From contig NZ_FNQB01000001.1 in NCBI RefSeq assembly GCF_900107455.1, forward strand, positions 930,001 through 994,000: 64,000 nt of DNA, given 5' to 3'. The stretch is from Asanoa ishikariensis. GTDB lineage: Bacteria > Actinomycetota > Actinomycetes > Mycobacteriales > Micromonosporaceae. Below, piece after piece: positions 25,151-33,613 of this stretch. Positions within the stretch are counted from its first letter, which is position 1. Each line of letters opens with the position of its first letter. Made by a program: the position numbers and the translations under genes. A model generated the notes under the pieces. It saw only the letters and a list, made by a program, of their open reading frames with translations. It ran no database searches and was not told where the DNA came from.

Positions 25151-26206
25151 ATGCGGTGGAACCGGGGAAGATCCGTTGCCGAGCTGTGCACGGAGTTGGC
25201 CGAGGCGATCGACCGACAGGACGAGGGCGCGGCGCAGAAGGCTTTCAAGGAGATCGTCGGCGAGGTGGAACGCGCCGACGCCGCCGCCCTCACCGAGGCG
25301 CTGGTCGCGTTGCGGCCGGCGCTCGCGGAGGTGCCACTGGGCAACGGCGCGCCGCTGGCCGCGCTGGCCGGCGGACTGGTCGAGGCGGGCGGCGACCCGG
25401 CCGCGGCGCTCGACGTGCTGGCTTCGCGGGTGGCGGAGGGCCTGGAGCAGGCTTCGCGGTTCCCGGCGCTCGCCGGCACCGAGGTGGAACCGCCCACCGA
25501 CGGGGAGTCCGCACGGGCGATCGTCGAGCGGGTCGCCGAGGCCGGCGGGTTCGACGTCGACGAGGCGTCGCAGGTGACCCAGGCGTGGTTCACGGTCAAC
25601 GAGTGGATCCCGGCGCTGCTGCTGCCGTTGCAGCAGAAGGCGGGTCGGGCGGCGTTGCCGCACCGGCAGCGGCTGATCGAGGCCGCGTCGGTCGTGCCCG
25701 ACGAGATCGCCGACGCGCACTGGCTGCTCGGGCTGTTGCTGGTGCTCGACGACGAGCCGCTGGTCGTGGTGCATCGCGCGTCCGAGGCCGTTTTCCTGCT
25801 CACGATCAGCGGCGTCGGCGACAACTTCCAGCTTCACACCCTGCTCGCCGACGCGCTGGTCGGCGGTGGGCACCTGCCGGGCGAGCCGCCGGAGCCCTCG
25901 TGGGTGGCCGCGGCGAGCGACGGGCCGCTCCAGCCGCAGGGTCCGATCCACGGGCAGTTCAACCTGGTCGACGCCGGCGGCAAATGGATCTGGAACGAGG
26001 GCCGTCCGGTCGACGTCGAACCGGTCGCCGGCCGTCGGATCATCGTGCTCGACCCGGCGCCGTACGACCGTACGTGGAATGTCGGTCGGGTCTATCCGCT
26101 GATGCTGCCGGAGGTCCGGCTCGACGCCGTGTTGCCGCCGGACCAGGCGGCGGGCTGGCTGCGGTTGGTCAGCCCGGCAAAGGACGACCGCCCGGGTCCA
26201 ATGTGA
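25151..26206 (+). CDS. Uncharacterised acidic protein (actinobacterial hypothetical)
   Basis: A 351-residue cytosolic protein rich in Ala, Glu and Asp. Its N-terminal 120 residues look helical (ELCTELAEAIDRQDEGAAQK, then EVERADAAALTEALVAL), followed by a mixed alpha/beta domain with several Trp residues (AWFTVNEWIPALLLPL, GKWIWNEGR). No signal peptide, membrane segment or catalytic motif is recognised. Codon use and third-position GC match the neighbours. A 12-bp terminator hairpin starts inside its last codons and ends the unit. No function is proposed. Confidence 0.75.
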   Translation: MRWNRGRSVAELCTELAEAIDRQDEGAAQKAFKEIVGEVERADAAALTEALVALRPALAEVPLGNGAPLAALAGGLVEAGGDPAAALDVLASRVAEGLEQASRFPALAGTEVEPPTDGESARAIVERVAEAGGFDVDEASQVTQAWFTVNEWIPALLLPLQQKAGRAALPHRQRLIEAASVVPDEIADAHWLLGLLLVLDDEPLVVVHRASEAVFLLTISGVGDNFQLHTLLADALVGGGHLPGEPPEPSWVAAASDGPLQPQGPIHGQFNLVDAGGKWIWNEGRPVDVEPVAGRRIIVLDPAPYDRTWNVGRVYPLMLPEVRLDAVLPPDQAAGWLRLVSPAKDDRPGPM

Positions 26207-26218
26207 ACCCGGGCGGTC
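26186..26218. terminator. Bidirectional terminator hairpin
   Basis: GACCGCCCGGGT and ACCCGGGCGGTC form a perfect 12-bp stem with a 9-nt loop that contains the stop codon of the upstream gene. It lies between two convergent genes (the stop at 26206 and the ahcY stop at 26229) and has no T-run on either side, as is usual in high-GC actinomycetes. Confidence 0.75.
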
Positions 26219-26228
26219 GCTTCGTGTC

Positions 26229-27674
26229 TCAGTAGCGGTAGTGCTCCGGCTTGTACGGGCCTTCGACGTGCAGGCCGAGGTACTCCGCCTGCTTCTTGCT
26301 CAGCTCGGTGAGCTGGACGCCCAGCGAGTCGAGGTGCAGCCGGGCCACCTTCTCGTCGAGGTGCTTCGGCAGCGTGAACACGGTGTTGCCGTACTCGCCC
26401 TGCCACAGCTCGAGCTGGGCCATCACCTGGTTGGCGAACGAGCACGACATCACGAAGCTCGGGTGCCCGGTCGCGTTGCCCAGGTTCATCAGCCGGCCCT
26501 CGGAGAGCACGAGGATGGCGTGCCCGTCCGGGAATCGCCACTCGTGCACCTGCGGCTTGACCTCGATCTTCTCGACGCCCGGGACCTTGGCCAGGCCGGC
26601 CATGTCGATCTCGTTGTCGAAGTGACCGACGTTGGCGACGATCGCGTTGTGCTTCATCCGCGACATGTGGTCCGCGGTGATGATGTCGACGCCGCCGGTC
26701 GTGGTGATGAAGATGTCGGCCTGGCCGACCACGTCCTCGAGCAGCACGACCTGGAGGCCGTCCATCGCCGCCTGGAGCGCGCAGATCGGGTCGATCTCGG
26801 TCACCACGACGCGGGCACCCTGGCCCCGCAGCGCCTCGGCCGAGCCCTTGCCGACGTCGCCGTAGCCGCAGACCACGGCCAGCTTGCCGCCGAGCATCAC
26901 GTCGGTGGCCCGGTTGAGGCCGTCCGTCAGCGAGTGACGGATGCCGTACTTGTTGTCGAACTTGGACTTGGTGACCGAGTCGTTGACGTTGATCGCCGGG
27001 AACAGCAGCGTGCCCTCGCGAGCAAGCTCGTAGAGCCGGGTAACGCCGGTGGTGGTCTCCTCGGAGACGCCGCGCATGCCGGCCGCGATCCGGGTGAAGC
27101 GCTGACCGTCCTGGCTCACGCTGGCCCGCAGCGTCTCCAGGATCAGGCGGTACTCCTCGTGGTCGTCCTCGGTGGCCGCGGGAACCTGGCCGGCCGCCTC
27201 GAACTCGACGCCCTTGTGCACCAGCAGCGTGGCGTCGCCACCGTCGTCGACGATCAGGTTCGGGCCCTGGCCGTCACTGAAGTCGAAGAGGCGCATCGTG
27301 CACCACCAGTACTCCTCCAGCGTCTCGCCCTTCCAGGCGAACACCGGGGTGCCGTTGGGCGCGTCGACCGTGCCGGTTCCCACGACGACCGCGGCGGCGG
27401 CTTCGTCCTGTGTGGAGAAGATGTTGCAGGACACCCAGCGGACGTCGGCACCGAGCGCGACGAGCGTCTCGATGAGCACGGCCGTCTGCACGGTCATGTG
27501 CAGCGAACCGGCGATCCGGGCACCCCGCAGGGGCTGCTGGGCGGCGAACTCGCGGCGCAGCGCCATCAGGCCCGGCATCTCGTGCTCGGCGAGGCGGATC
27601 TGGTGCCGACCGGCGGTGGCGAGGTCGAGATCGCGCACGGCGAACTCGACACCGTTGATGTTTTGGACGTGCAA
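26229..27674 (-). CDS. ahcY: S-adenosylhomocysteine hydrolase
   Basis: A 481-residue cytosolic enzyme that splits S-adenosylhomocysteine into adenosine and homocysteine, clearing the inhibitor of SAM-dependent methylation. Family motifs are complete: [29 protein letters not shown] with the catalytic Lys/Asp/Asn, the NAD+-binding [18 protein letters not shown], and the C-terminal KPEHYRY whose Lys-Tyr reach into the partner subunit. The start is TTG 27674, 5 nt after AGGAGG; no ATG fits the conserved N terminus. Both the start and the Shine-Dalgarno lie in a riboswitch expression platform. The gene converges on a hypothetical gene across a shared terminator. Confidence 0.95.
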   Translation of the reverse strand: MHVQNINGVEFAVRDLDLATAGRHQIRLAEHEMPGLMALRREFAAQQPLRGARIAGSLHMTVQTAVLIETLVALGADVRWVSCNIFSTQDEAAAAVVVGTGTVDAPNGTPVFAWKGETLEEYWWCTMRLFDFSDGQGPNLIVDDGGDATLLVHKGVEFEAAGQVPAATEDDHEEYRLILETLRASVSQDGQRFTRIAAGMRGVSEETTTGVTRLYELAREGTLLFPAINVNDSVTKSKFDNKYGIRHSLTDGLNRATDVMLGGKLAVVCGYGDVGKGSAEALRGQGARVVVTEIDPICALQAAMDGLQVVLLEDVVGQADIFITTTGGVDIITADHMSRMKHNAIVANVGHFDNEIDMAGLAKVPGVEKIEVKPQVHEWRFPDGHAILVLSEGRLMNLGNATGHPSFVMSCSFANQVMAQLELWQGEYGNTVFTLPKHLDEKVARLHLDSLGVQLTELSKKQAEYLGLHVEGPYKPEHYRY

Positions 27675-27769
27675 AGGGCACCTCCTGTGACAGGAGGCGC
27701 CCTTGGGAATCACTTGGCCTGGTCGAGCGTGGCGGACCTCGTTGTCCGTCGCAGCGCCTCTCGACTGGC
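27672..27769 (-). promoter_or_regulatory. SAH riboswitch (translational ON switch) before ahcY
   Basis: Read on the minus strand, the leader carries the hallmarks of the SAH aptamer. P1 is GUCGAG/CUCGAC (27760-27765 with 27722-27727), extended by GGCC/GGCC. The conserved GGCGCUGCGAC leads into P2 (GGAC/GUCC), followed by CCACGCUCGAC. A pseudoknot pairs GAGGCGC (27754-27760) with GCGCCUC (27694-27700). The 3' pseudoknot strand can instead form a 14-bp stem (27691-27704 with 27674-27687, one G-U pair) that traps AGGAGG and the first base of the TTG start. SAH binding should favour the pseudoknot and free the ribosome-binding site. Confidence 0.82.
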
Positions 27770-27786
27770 CCGTCCACCATAACGCG

Positions 27787-28449
27787 TCACCGCGACGGCG
27801 ACACAAGCCCCATTTCAAAGGCCATGATCACCAGGTGTACGCGGTCGCGTGCGTCGAGTTTGGTGAAGAGCCGCGCGACGTGGGTCTTGGCCGTGGCCAC
27901 GCTGATCACCAGGCGTTCGGCGATCTCCGTGTTGGAAAGGCCCTGGCCGACGAGGGTGAGCACCTCGCGTTCCCGTTCGGTGACGGCGGCGAGCGCCTTG
28001 GGGCGCACTGTTTGTGCTTGGTGCGGCCGGCCGGCGAACTCGGCGATCAAGCGGCGGGTGACGCTCGGTGCGATCAGACCATCGCCGGCCGCGACGACCC
28101 GGATGGCGTCCAGGATGTCGTCGAGCGCCATGTCCTTGACGAGAAACCCCCCGGCGCCGGCCCGCAGAGCGCCGTAGACGTTGTCGTCGTCATCGAACGT
28201 GGTCAACATGATCACGTGGGCGACCGAGCCGGCCTCGACGATCTTGCGGGTGGCGGTGATCCCGTCCATGACCGGCATCCGGATGTCCATCACCACCACG
28301 TCGGGTGCGAGCTCCCGGGTGAGGTCGACGGCCTGGGCTCCGGTGCCGGCCTCGCCGATCACCTCGAGGTCGGGCGTATCGGCGATCAGCACCCGCAGGC
28401 CGGCCCGGACCAGCGGCTGGTCGTCGGCGAGGAGAACCCGGACGGTCAT
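27787..28449 (-). CDS. NarL/LuxR-type two-component response regulator
   Basis: A 220-residue regulator. The receiver domain has the acidic pair in [15 protein letters not shown], the phospho-acceptor Asp in [12 protein letters not shown] and the conserved Lys in [10 protein letters not shown]. The C-terminal LuxR helix-turn-helix is [20 protein letters not shown] followed by [20 protein letters not shown]. It overlaps the kinase gene by 4 nt, marking a cognate pair. No target is evident nearby; the ahcY leader lies directly downstream but has its own riboswitch. Confidence 0.94.
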   Translation of the reverse strand: MTVRVLLADDQPLVRAGLRVLIADTPDLEVIGEAGTGAQAVDLTRELAPDVVVMDIRMPVMDGITATRKIVEAGSVAHVIMLTTFDDDDNVYGALRAGAGGFLVKDMALDDILDAIRVVAAGDGLIAPSVTRRLIAEFAGRPHQAQTVRPKALAAVTEREREVLTLVGQGLSNTEIAERLVISVATAKTHVARLFTKLDARDRVHLVIMAFEMGLVSPSR

Positions 28450-29591
28450 GCCTGATCCGCCGGCAACGGCAGGGTGGCGCGGACCTCGAAACCGCCCTCG
28501 GGGAGCGGGCCGGCGGTCAGTTCGCCGCCCAGGAGAGCGGCCCGTTCGCGCATGCCCGGGATGCCGTAGCCGGTGCCGCTGTCGATGCCGCCCCGGCCCG
28601 CATCGCTAACGACGATGGTGAGTGCGGGTAGTGCGTACCCGATGATGATCGTGCAGTTCTCGGTCTGTGCGTGCCGGACGATGTTGGTGAGCGCTTCCTG
28701 GATGATCCGGTACGCGGCGAGATCGACGTCAGGTGGCAGCACCCGTGGCTCGCCCTGGATGCTCACCCTGGCGCGGACGCCGGCGGCTTCTGTTGTCGCC
28801 ACGAGGCTGTCGAGCTCGGCCAGCCCGGTGGTCGCGGTCGCGGCGGGCTCGGCGTCACTGCGGCGCAGGGCGACCAGCGTGCGCCGCAGCCCGGCGAGCG
28901 TCTCCCGGCTGGCGGTCTCGATCGTGTCGAGCGCCTTACGCGCCTCCTCGGGCTGCGTGTCGATCACCCGGCGCCCGACCCCGGCCTGGATCGCGATCAC
29001 GCCGATGCTGTGCGCGACCTGGTCATGCAGATCGCGGGCGATCCGCAACCGCTCGGTGGTCACGGCGTCGGCGGCAGCCCGGGTGAGCAGGGCGGCGCGA
29101 TAGTCGCGGCGTTGCCGCAGCGCGGTGCCGGCCAGCCAGGCGAGGAGGACGCCGAGCAGGAGAGCGACCAGCACGTTGACGTAGGTGTCGCCGCCCCCGG
29201 TGTAGATCGTGGCCGCGGCGCCCTCGGCAACGATGGCGGTGAGCACCGCGCTGACTGTGGCGATCCGCGACCTGGTGGCCGCGATGTAGACGACCGCGAC
29301 GTCGAGGACCACGGCCTGCAGGAAGCCCACGAGCCCCGTGATGTTGAGCGGTGCCAGCCCGACCACACCGAGCAGCAGACCGACGAACCCGACCAGCGGC
29401 CAGCGCGTCAGCAGGAAAGCGGGCAACGCGAGCACGAGCACCGGCAGCACCGTCTCGGGCCCGGTGATGTTCTCGCCCGTGCCGAATGCGACCGCGAGGG
29501 AGAGCGCGATCGGGTACGCGGCGAGCAGGACCCAGGACGTGGCAGCCGAGGGGATCCGGGGATCGACGGGGCGGGGAACGGTGGCTTCCAT
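28446..29591 (-). CDS. Two-component sensor histidine kinase (HisKA_3 type)
   Basis: A 381-residue membrane kinase. The N-terminal half holds about five membrane spans without a large sensor loop, so it may sense the membrane itself. The dimerisation helix carries the phospho-His in RIARDLHDQVAHSIG. The ATPase lid is compact: ALTNIVRHAQTENC, then VSDAGRGGIDSGTGYGIPGM and GFEVRATLPLP. It overlaps the response-regulator gene. It is the usual actinomycete NarL-class architecture; the signal is unknown. Confidence 0.92.
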   Translation of the reverse strand: MEATVPRPVDPRIPSAATSWVLLAAYPIALSLAVAFGTGENITGPETVLPVLVLALPAFLLTRWPLVGFVGLLLGVVGLAPLNITGLVGFLQAVVLDVAVVYIAATRSRIATVSAVLTAIVAEGAAATIYTGGGDTYVNVLVALLLGVLLAWLAGTALRQRRDYRAALLTRAAADAVTTERLRIARDLHDQVAHSIGVIAIQAGVGRRVIDTQPEEARKALDTIETASRETLAGLRRTLVALRRSDAEPAATATTGLAELDSLVATTEAAGVRARVSIQGEPRVLPPDVDLAAYRIIQEALTNIVRHAQTENCTIIIGYALPALTIVVSDAGRGGIDSGTGYGIPGMRERAALLGGELTAGPLPEGGFEVRATLPLPADQA

Positions 29592-29658
29592 GCTGCCGAT
29601 GGTAGATATCCGCAGGTGAGAGCGCGTCGGCCCAGGGGCGTACGACCTCGGGCTGACG

Positions 29659-29679
29659 GCCGGGCTCTAAAAGCCCGGC
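29659..29679. repeat. Intergenic hairpin before tRNA-Arg
   Basis: GCCGGGCT and AGCCCGGC form a perfect 8-bp stem with the loop CTAAA between the divergent kinase promoter and the tRNA gene. It could insulate the two transcription units. The tRNA promoter is probably represented by TACACT at 29735-29740, 10 nt before the mature 5' end. Confidence 0.45.
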
Positions 29680-29750
29680 GACCTGGACGCTTCCCGGGAG
29701 GCACGCCTGCGGTCCGAGCGAACGCCCAAGTCGGTACACTCTTCACTCGC

Positions 29751-29823
29751 GCCCTCGTAGCTCAGGGGATAGAGCATCGGTTTCCTAAACCGTGTGTCGC
29801 AGGTTCGAATCCTGCCGGGGGCA
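29751..29823 (+). tRNA. tRNA-Arg (anticodon CCT)
   Basis: A 73-nt cloverleaf. The acceptor stem is GCCCTCG/CGGGGGC with discriminator A; the D arm is GCTCAGGGGATAGAGC; the anticodon loop is TTCCTAA with CCT at 29784-29786; the T arm contains GGTTCGAATCC. It reads AGG codons. The base of the anticodon stem (27-43) is a T-T mismatch. CCA is not fully encoded. No integrase or duplicated 3' end was found beside it, so it is not serving as an attachment site in this window. Confidence 0.95.
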
Positions 29824-29861
29824 CAATTTCCGCTCGCACAGAGCGCGAGCACAAATTGTGC
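29821..29861 (+). terminator. Long imperfect hairpin overlapping the tRNA 3' end
   Basis: GCACAATTT (29821-29829) pairs perfectly with AAATTGTGC (29853-29861). Inside a 2x2 internal loop GCTCGC pairs with GCGAGC. The outer stem starts with the last three bases of tRNA-Arg, so it may act as the terminator or as a 3'-processing signal. A second, smaller palindrome CCCCACG-C-CGTGGGG (29892-29906) followed by CCTTCT lies just downstream. The rest of the 29862-30283 gap shows no gene. Confidence 0.55.
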
Positions 29862-30283
29862 TGATTCCTCCCCTGGGGCCCGATCCCCAGACCCCACGCC
29901 GTGGGGCCTTCTGCCCCCGGACCCCCGACCGGCCCGCCCGTCGAGGATCGCGCTCCTCGCCCCGACCTGACGGAACGAGTCATCAGGCAGGAGTACGGCC
30001 GTCCGCGTGCGCCTCGGAGGAACGTCATATCCCGTTCCCATGCTTGGCGGGACCCGCCGGGGCACCGGCACAGCGAAGATCGTCGATCCTGACGCTCTGA
30101 GCTGCGGACCGTGCCGCGCATCGGGCGCCGGCCCTTGATCATTTATATATGCACCTCTATCGTTGTCACGAGCCGTTCGCGGTGGTCGGCCAATCGACGT
30201 CTGGCCGGGCGTGACGGTGCCGCTGGAAGCGCAACGGGCCCGGACTCGGCATGTCCGGGTCCAGTAGGGAGCAGAAGATCTTG

Positions 30284-30754
30284 ATGCGTAAGGCTTTCTC
30301 ACCTCTCCGTCTGGCGATGGCCGGACTGCTGGCGATGGTGGTCGTCGTCGCCATCCCGGGGGTTGCCCAAGCCGCTTTGCCCTCCGGCTACACCGTCGTG
30401 ACATACACGACGCCGCGCGACGGCGGGTCGTACGACCGGACTGTCACCCTCTTCGACCCCAACGACGTGGCCCCTGGGGACGGCAAGTTCCAGGCGGACC
30501 CGTACGCGGGCACGCCCGGCGACGCGATCCGGGCGTGTGACTGGCTCGCCGACGGTTGGGGCATGGAGATTCGGCTCGACACCAACCCGGGCACCGGCTG
30601 GGACCGGACGGCGACGACGCGCGGTAACAACTCGCCCTACTGCAGCGGTTGGGCCAGCGGCGACATCGCCGAGGACACGCTGATCTGGATCCAGGTCTGC
30701 CTGGTGAAGGGGGCCACGGAGTACTGCGACCAAATCAGGACCGCCAGGTCCTGA
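30284..30754 (+). CDS. Small secreted protein of unknown function
   Basis: A 156-residue exported protein. The signal peptide (RKAFSPLRLAMAGLLAMVVV, cleavage after AQA) is followed by a compact mature domain of about 125 residues with four cysteines (RACDWLADG, SPYCSGW, IQVCLVKG and TEYCDQ), which suggests two disulfides. No enzyme motif is recognised. ATG 30284 is the start that gives a clean signal peptide; a TTG lies one codon upstream. It may be a surface or envelope-associated factor of sporulating actinomycetes, but this is only a guess from its size and export. Confidence 0.72.
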   Translation: MRKAFSPLRLAMAGLLAMVVVVAIPGVAQAALPSGYTVVTYTTPRDGGSYDRTVTLFDPNDVAPGDGKFQADPYAGTPGDAIRACDWLADGWGMEIRLDTNPGTGWDRTATTRGNNSPYCSGWASGDIAEDTLIWIQVCLVKGATEYCDQIRTARS

Positions 30755-30974
30755 TCACTGGCATCGGCGTCACGGTGACGACCCGTGGGCCGGTGACAGG
30801 TGCCGACGCGACCGACCGGCTCTGGGGTCTCCTGGGCCGGTCGTCCGCGGCTCGGGGCGGGCGACCGGTTAATCATTTGCGCTACGGCACGGCCCTCGCC
30901 AATATTTGACCCATGACGTTCTGACGAAGACACCCAGCCCAATATGAGCCCCGTCTTCGAAGAGAGAACGTCTC

Positions 30975-32045
30975 TTGTCTGTCACCGTGTTCGCTTCCGC
31001 CCGCAGTTGGATCGAGTCCGCCGCCGTTGACCAGTGCCATCAGGTCGCCGCGCTCGACGGGATGGTTCACGTCGCGGGCATGCCCGACCTGCATCCCGGC
31101 AAGGGCGCGCCCATCGGCGCGGCCATGGCCTCGAAAGTGCTTTACCCGCTCCTCGTCGGTTCCGACATCGGCTGCGGCATTGCCGTGTTCCCGGTCGGGC
31201 TCAAGCGGGCCGTTCCCGAGCGGCTGGCCCGCAAGTTCCCCAACCTCGACGACGAGCTGACCGCGGACGACCCGGCCTGGGACGCGGTGACCACGGACGT
31301 CCCGGGCGGTCACCTGGACGGCCTCGGCACCGTCGGCCGGGGCAACCACTTCGTCGAGCTCGCCCGCATCGGCACGGTCTTCGAGTCGGCGAGACTCGAT
31401 CTCGCGAAGAACAGCCTCGTGCTTATCGTCCACAGTGGTTCGCGAGGTCTCGGCGAGCGCATCCTGCGGGCGCACACCGAAGTGCACGGCGCCGGGCCGG
31501 CGCCGGACGTCGGCTACCTGGCCCAGCACGACATGGCGGTCCGCTGGGGTTCGCTGAACCGGCGGCTCATCGCCGCGCGCGTGCTGCGGGCCTTGGGCGC
31601 GCGGATGGCCGAACCGATCGTCGACCTGAGCCACAACCTGGTCGAGGTACGTGACGGCGGATACCTCCACCGCAAGGGCGCCGCGCCCGGCGACGGCCGG
31701 GACGTGCTCATCGCCGGCACGCGAGGCACCCATTCCTACCTCGTGGCCGCCCACTCCGGGCCGGAGGCCAACTGGTCGGTGGCCCACGGCGCGGGCCGCA
31801 AGATGTCCCGTGCCGACGCGCTGCGCCACGGCAAGGCCAAGCACACGGTCGAAGGGCTCCGCCGCACCGCGCTCGGGTCCATCGTGGTGTGTGGCGACCG
31901 CCAGTTGCTGTTCGAAGAGGCGCCCACGGCGTACAAGCGGATCGAGCAGGTGATCGCCGACCTCACGGACCATGGGCTGGCCACTCCGGTGGCCACGACG
32001 GTCCCGCTGGTGACCTACAAGACCGCCGAGCGGGGGCGGTCGTGA
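30975..32045 (+). CDS. rtcB: RtcB-family RNA ligase (RtcB2-type, paired with PrfH)
   Basis: A 356-residue GTP/Mn2+-dependent RNA ligase that joins 2',3'-cyclic-phosphate or 3'-phosphate ends to 5'-OH ends. Metal and catalytic residues are present: the Cys/Asp of GSDIGCGIAVF, GRGNHFVEL, HSGSRGLGERI and the guanylylated His in SVAHGAGRKMSR. At 356 residues it is shorter than housekeeping RtcB and matches the group encoded with prfH. It starts at TTG 30975 in a small hairpin. Its stop overlaps the prfH start (GTGA). The pair is known elsewhere to repair ribosomes cut in the 16S decoding centre. Confidence 0.93.
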   Translation: MSVTVFASARSWIESAAVDQCHQVAALDGMVHVAGMPDLHPGKGAPIGAAMASKVLYPLLVGSDIGCGIAVFPVGLKRAVPERLARKFPNLDDELTADDPAWDAVTTDVPGGHLDGLGTVGRGNHFVELARIGTVFESARLDLAKNSLVLIVHSGSRGLGERILRAHTEVHGAGPAPDVGYLAQHDMAVRWGSLNRRLIAARVLRALGARMAEPIVDLSHNLVEVRDGGYLHRKGAAPGDGRDVLIAGTRGTHSYLVAAHSGPEANWSVAHGAGRKMSRADALRHGKAKHTVEGLRRTALGSIVVCGDRQLLFEEAPTAYKRIEQVIADLTDHGLATPVATTVPLVTYKTAERGRS

Positions 32046-32647
32046 ACCACCTGCTCATCTCGGCCGGCCGTGGCCCGCAGGAGTGTGCCTGGGCGGTGGC
32101 CCGACTGACGAGCCGCCTGGAGGCCGAGGCGGCCCGGCTCAAAACGAAAGTCCAGCGGATCGAGACCGTCGCCGGCGAGCGCCCCGGCACGTACCGCTCG
32201 ATTCTCGTCGGCATCGACGGCCCGGACGCGGACCGGCTCGTCGCGGCGTGGACGGGCACCCTGTGCTGGCAGGCGCCCAGCCCCTATCGGGCGAGCACCG
32301 GCCGGAAGAACTGGTACGTCATCGCCAGCCCGCACACGCCGGACAGCGTCCACACGCCGTTCCGTGAAGCCGACATCGACTTCGTACCCTGTCGCACCGG
32401 CGGGCCAGGCGGACAGCACCGCAACAAGGCGAGCACGGCCGTGCGCGCGACCCACCGCCCCTCCGGCACCGTCGTCGTGGTCGACACCGAGCGCCAGCTC
32501 AGCCAGAATCGCCGCCTCGCCGTCGATCTGCTGCGCGAGCGCCTGGCCCGCACCGACGACGAGGCGGACCGGGCTCGGGACGCTGCGCGCCGGCACATCC
32601 ACGACGAGCTCGTACGCGGAAATCCCGTGCGGATCGAACGGCCTTAA
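32042..32647 (+). CDS. prfH: Peptide chain release factor homologue PrfH
   Basis: A 201-residue release-factor-like protein holding the catalytic GGQ loop (CRTGGPGGQHRNKAST) and a basic C-terminal tail, but without the stop-codon-reading domain of RF1/RF2. In characterised RtcB2-PrfH pairs PrfH recognises 30S subunits cleaved in the decoding centre and releases the nascent peptide so that RtcB can re-ligate the rRNA. GTG 32042 overlaps the rtcB stop, giving tight coupling. Confidence 0.93.
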   Translation: MNHLLISAGRGPQECAWAVARLTSRLEAEAARLKTKVQRIETVAGERPGTYRSILVGIDGPDADRLVAAWTGTLCWQAPSPYRASTGRKNWYVIASPHTPDSVHTPFREADIDFVPCRTGGPGGQHRNKASTAVRATHRPSGTVVVVDTERQLSQNRRLAVDLLRERLARTDDEADRARDAARRHIHDELVRGNPVRIERP

Positions 32648-32654
32648 CCGTTCA

Positions 32655-33221
32655 ATGGAGGGCATGGAAGCGAGGAAGGACGGGCGGAGCTGGCGGATCG
32701 GCACGGCCGCTGACGTCGGCTGGCTGGCCGAGGGCCGCGCCACGGCCGGCTTGTCCATCACGACGGCGATTCCGCCGGTCTATGAGGGGTACGCCACGTT
32801 CCACCTGCCCGAGGGTGTCAGTTTCGCCGCACACGAACGCGCCGTGGTCGACGTGCTGGCGGCGCAGACCCCGGCACAGCCCTGGTGGTTGGGTTTTCTC
32901 GAGACCGGCGCGCACGACGTCGTCTTCCCCGAAGCGCCGCGGGTGCCGCTCTACTGGGACTGGCCCTACGTGTTGGTCGAGGCCGGCCCCGAGCAGGCCC
33001 TCACCTGGCGCACGGGCCACATGCGTGGCGATGGGTCACTGCCCGACCTGTTCTTCCCCACGGACCGCTCGTGGCTCGTCTCGGCGCTCTGGGACGACAG
33101 TTGGACCGACCTGGGTGGCCCGGCATCGCTGATCGCCGCCCTGTGCCGTGACCCGCTCGTCAACGCCCGCCCCGTCGGCCCCGACGAGGACGCGCTGCCA
33201 CCCGGTCTCACCCGCGAGTGA
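32655..33221 (+). CDS. Hypothetical protein downstream of prfH
   Basis: About 188 residues, soluble, rich in Trp (WRIGTAADVGWLAEG, QPWWLGFLE, PLYWDWPYVLVEAG). I do not recognise the family. It starts either at ATG 32655 or at ATG 32664; GGAGGG lies between the two, too close to the second to be ideal. The 7-nt spacing from prfH suggests cotranscription with the RNA-repair pair, so it could be an accessory of that module or simply a passenger. The sequence begins with a charged helix and ends with a Pro/Asp-rich tail (PVGPDEDALPPGLTRE). Confidence 0.72.
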   Translation: MEGMEARKDGRSWRIGTAADVGWLAEGRATAGLSITTAIPPVYEGYATFHLPEGVSFAAHERAVVDVLAAQTPAQPWWLGFLETGAHDVVFPEAPRVPLYWDWPYVLVEAGPEQALTWRTGHMRGDGSLPDLFFPTDRSWLVSALWDDSWTDLGGPASLIAALCRDPLVNARPVGPDEDALPPGLTRE

Positions 33222-33266
33222 CCGATTTCGAAACAGACCGCGCCTGGCTCCAATAGGTTGAGAAAG

Positions 33267-33602
33267 ATGCGGCTACGACGGGTGTACGACGAGATCGAGC
33301 CCGGTGACGGCAAGCGCGTGCTGGTCGACCGGATCTGGCCACGCGGGGTGCACAAGGGCAGCTTCGACGAGTGGCTCAAAGAGGTGGCGCCGTCCACCGA
33401 ACTGCGGCACTGGTACGGGCACGATCCGGACAAGTTCTCCGAGTTCCGCCGGCGCTACCTCGCCGAGCTCAAGGAACCGGAGCAGGCCGGGGCGCTGGAC
33501 CAGCTCCGTACCCTCCAGAAGAACGGCCCGGTCACGTTGCTCACCGCGACCAAGGACGTCGAGATCAGCCACGCCGCCGTGCTGCTCAAGCTCCTGCAAT
33601 AG
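33267..33602 (+). CDS. DUF488 family protein (YeaO-like)
   Basis: A 111-residue protein of the DUF488 family, with the hallmarks RVYDEIEPGDGKRVLVDRIW, then PRGVHKGSFDEWLKEVAPS, ELRHWYGHD and VTLLTATKDVEISHAAVL. Length is typical. The biochemical role of the family is not established. It lies 45 nt after the hypothetical gene and 11 nt before the asparaginase gene. ATG 33267 has AGAAAG upstream; a TTG at 33258 is an alternative. Confidence 0.88.
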   Translation: MRLRRVYDEIEPGDGKRVLVDRIWPRGVHKGSFDEWLKEVAPSTELRHWYGHDPDKFSEFRRRYLAELKEPEQAGALDQLRTLQKNGPVTLLTATKDVEISHAAVLLKLLQ

Positions 33603-33613
33603 AGTCACGCACC

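Noticed and set aside
26241-27782. A 513-codon plus-strand frame opposite ahcY
   Set aside because: ahcY is certain from its catalytic and NAD motifs; the antisense product is His/Val/Asp-rich low complexity.
29751-29823. tRNA-Arg as the integration site of a mobile island
   Set aside because: No integrase, no excisionase next to it and no repeated tRNA 3' end was found downstream in the window.
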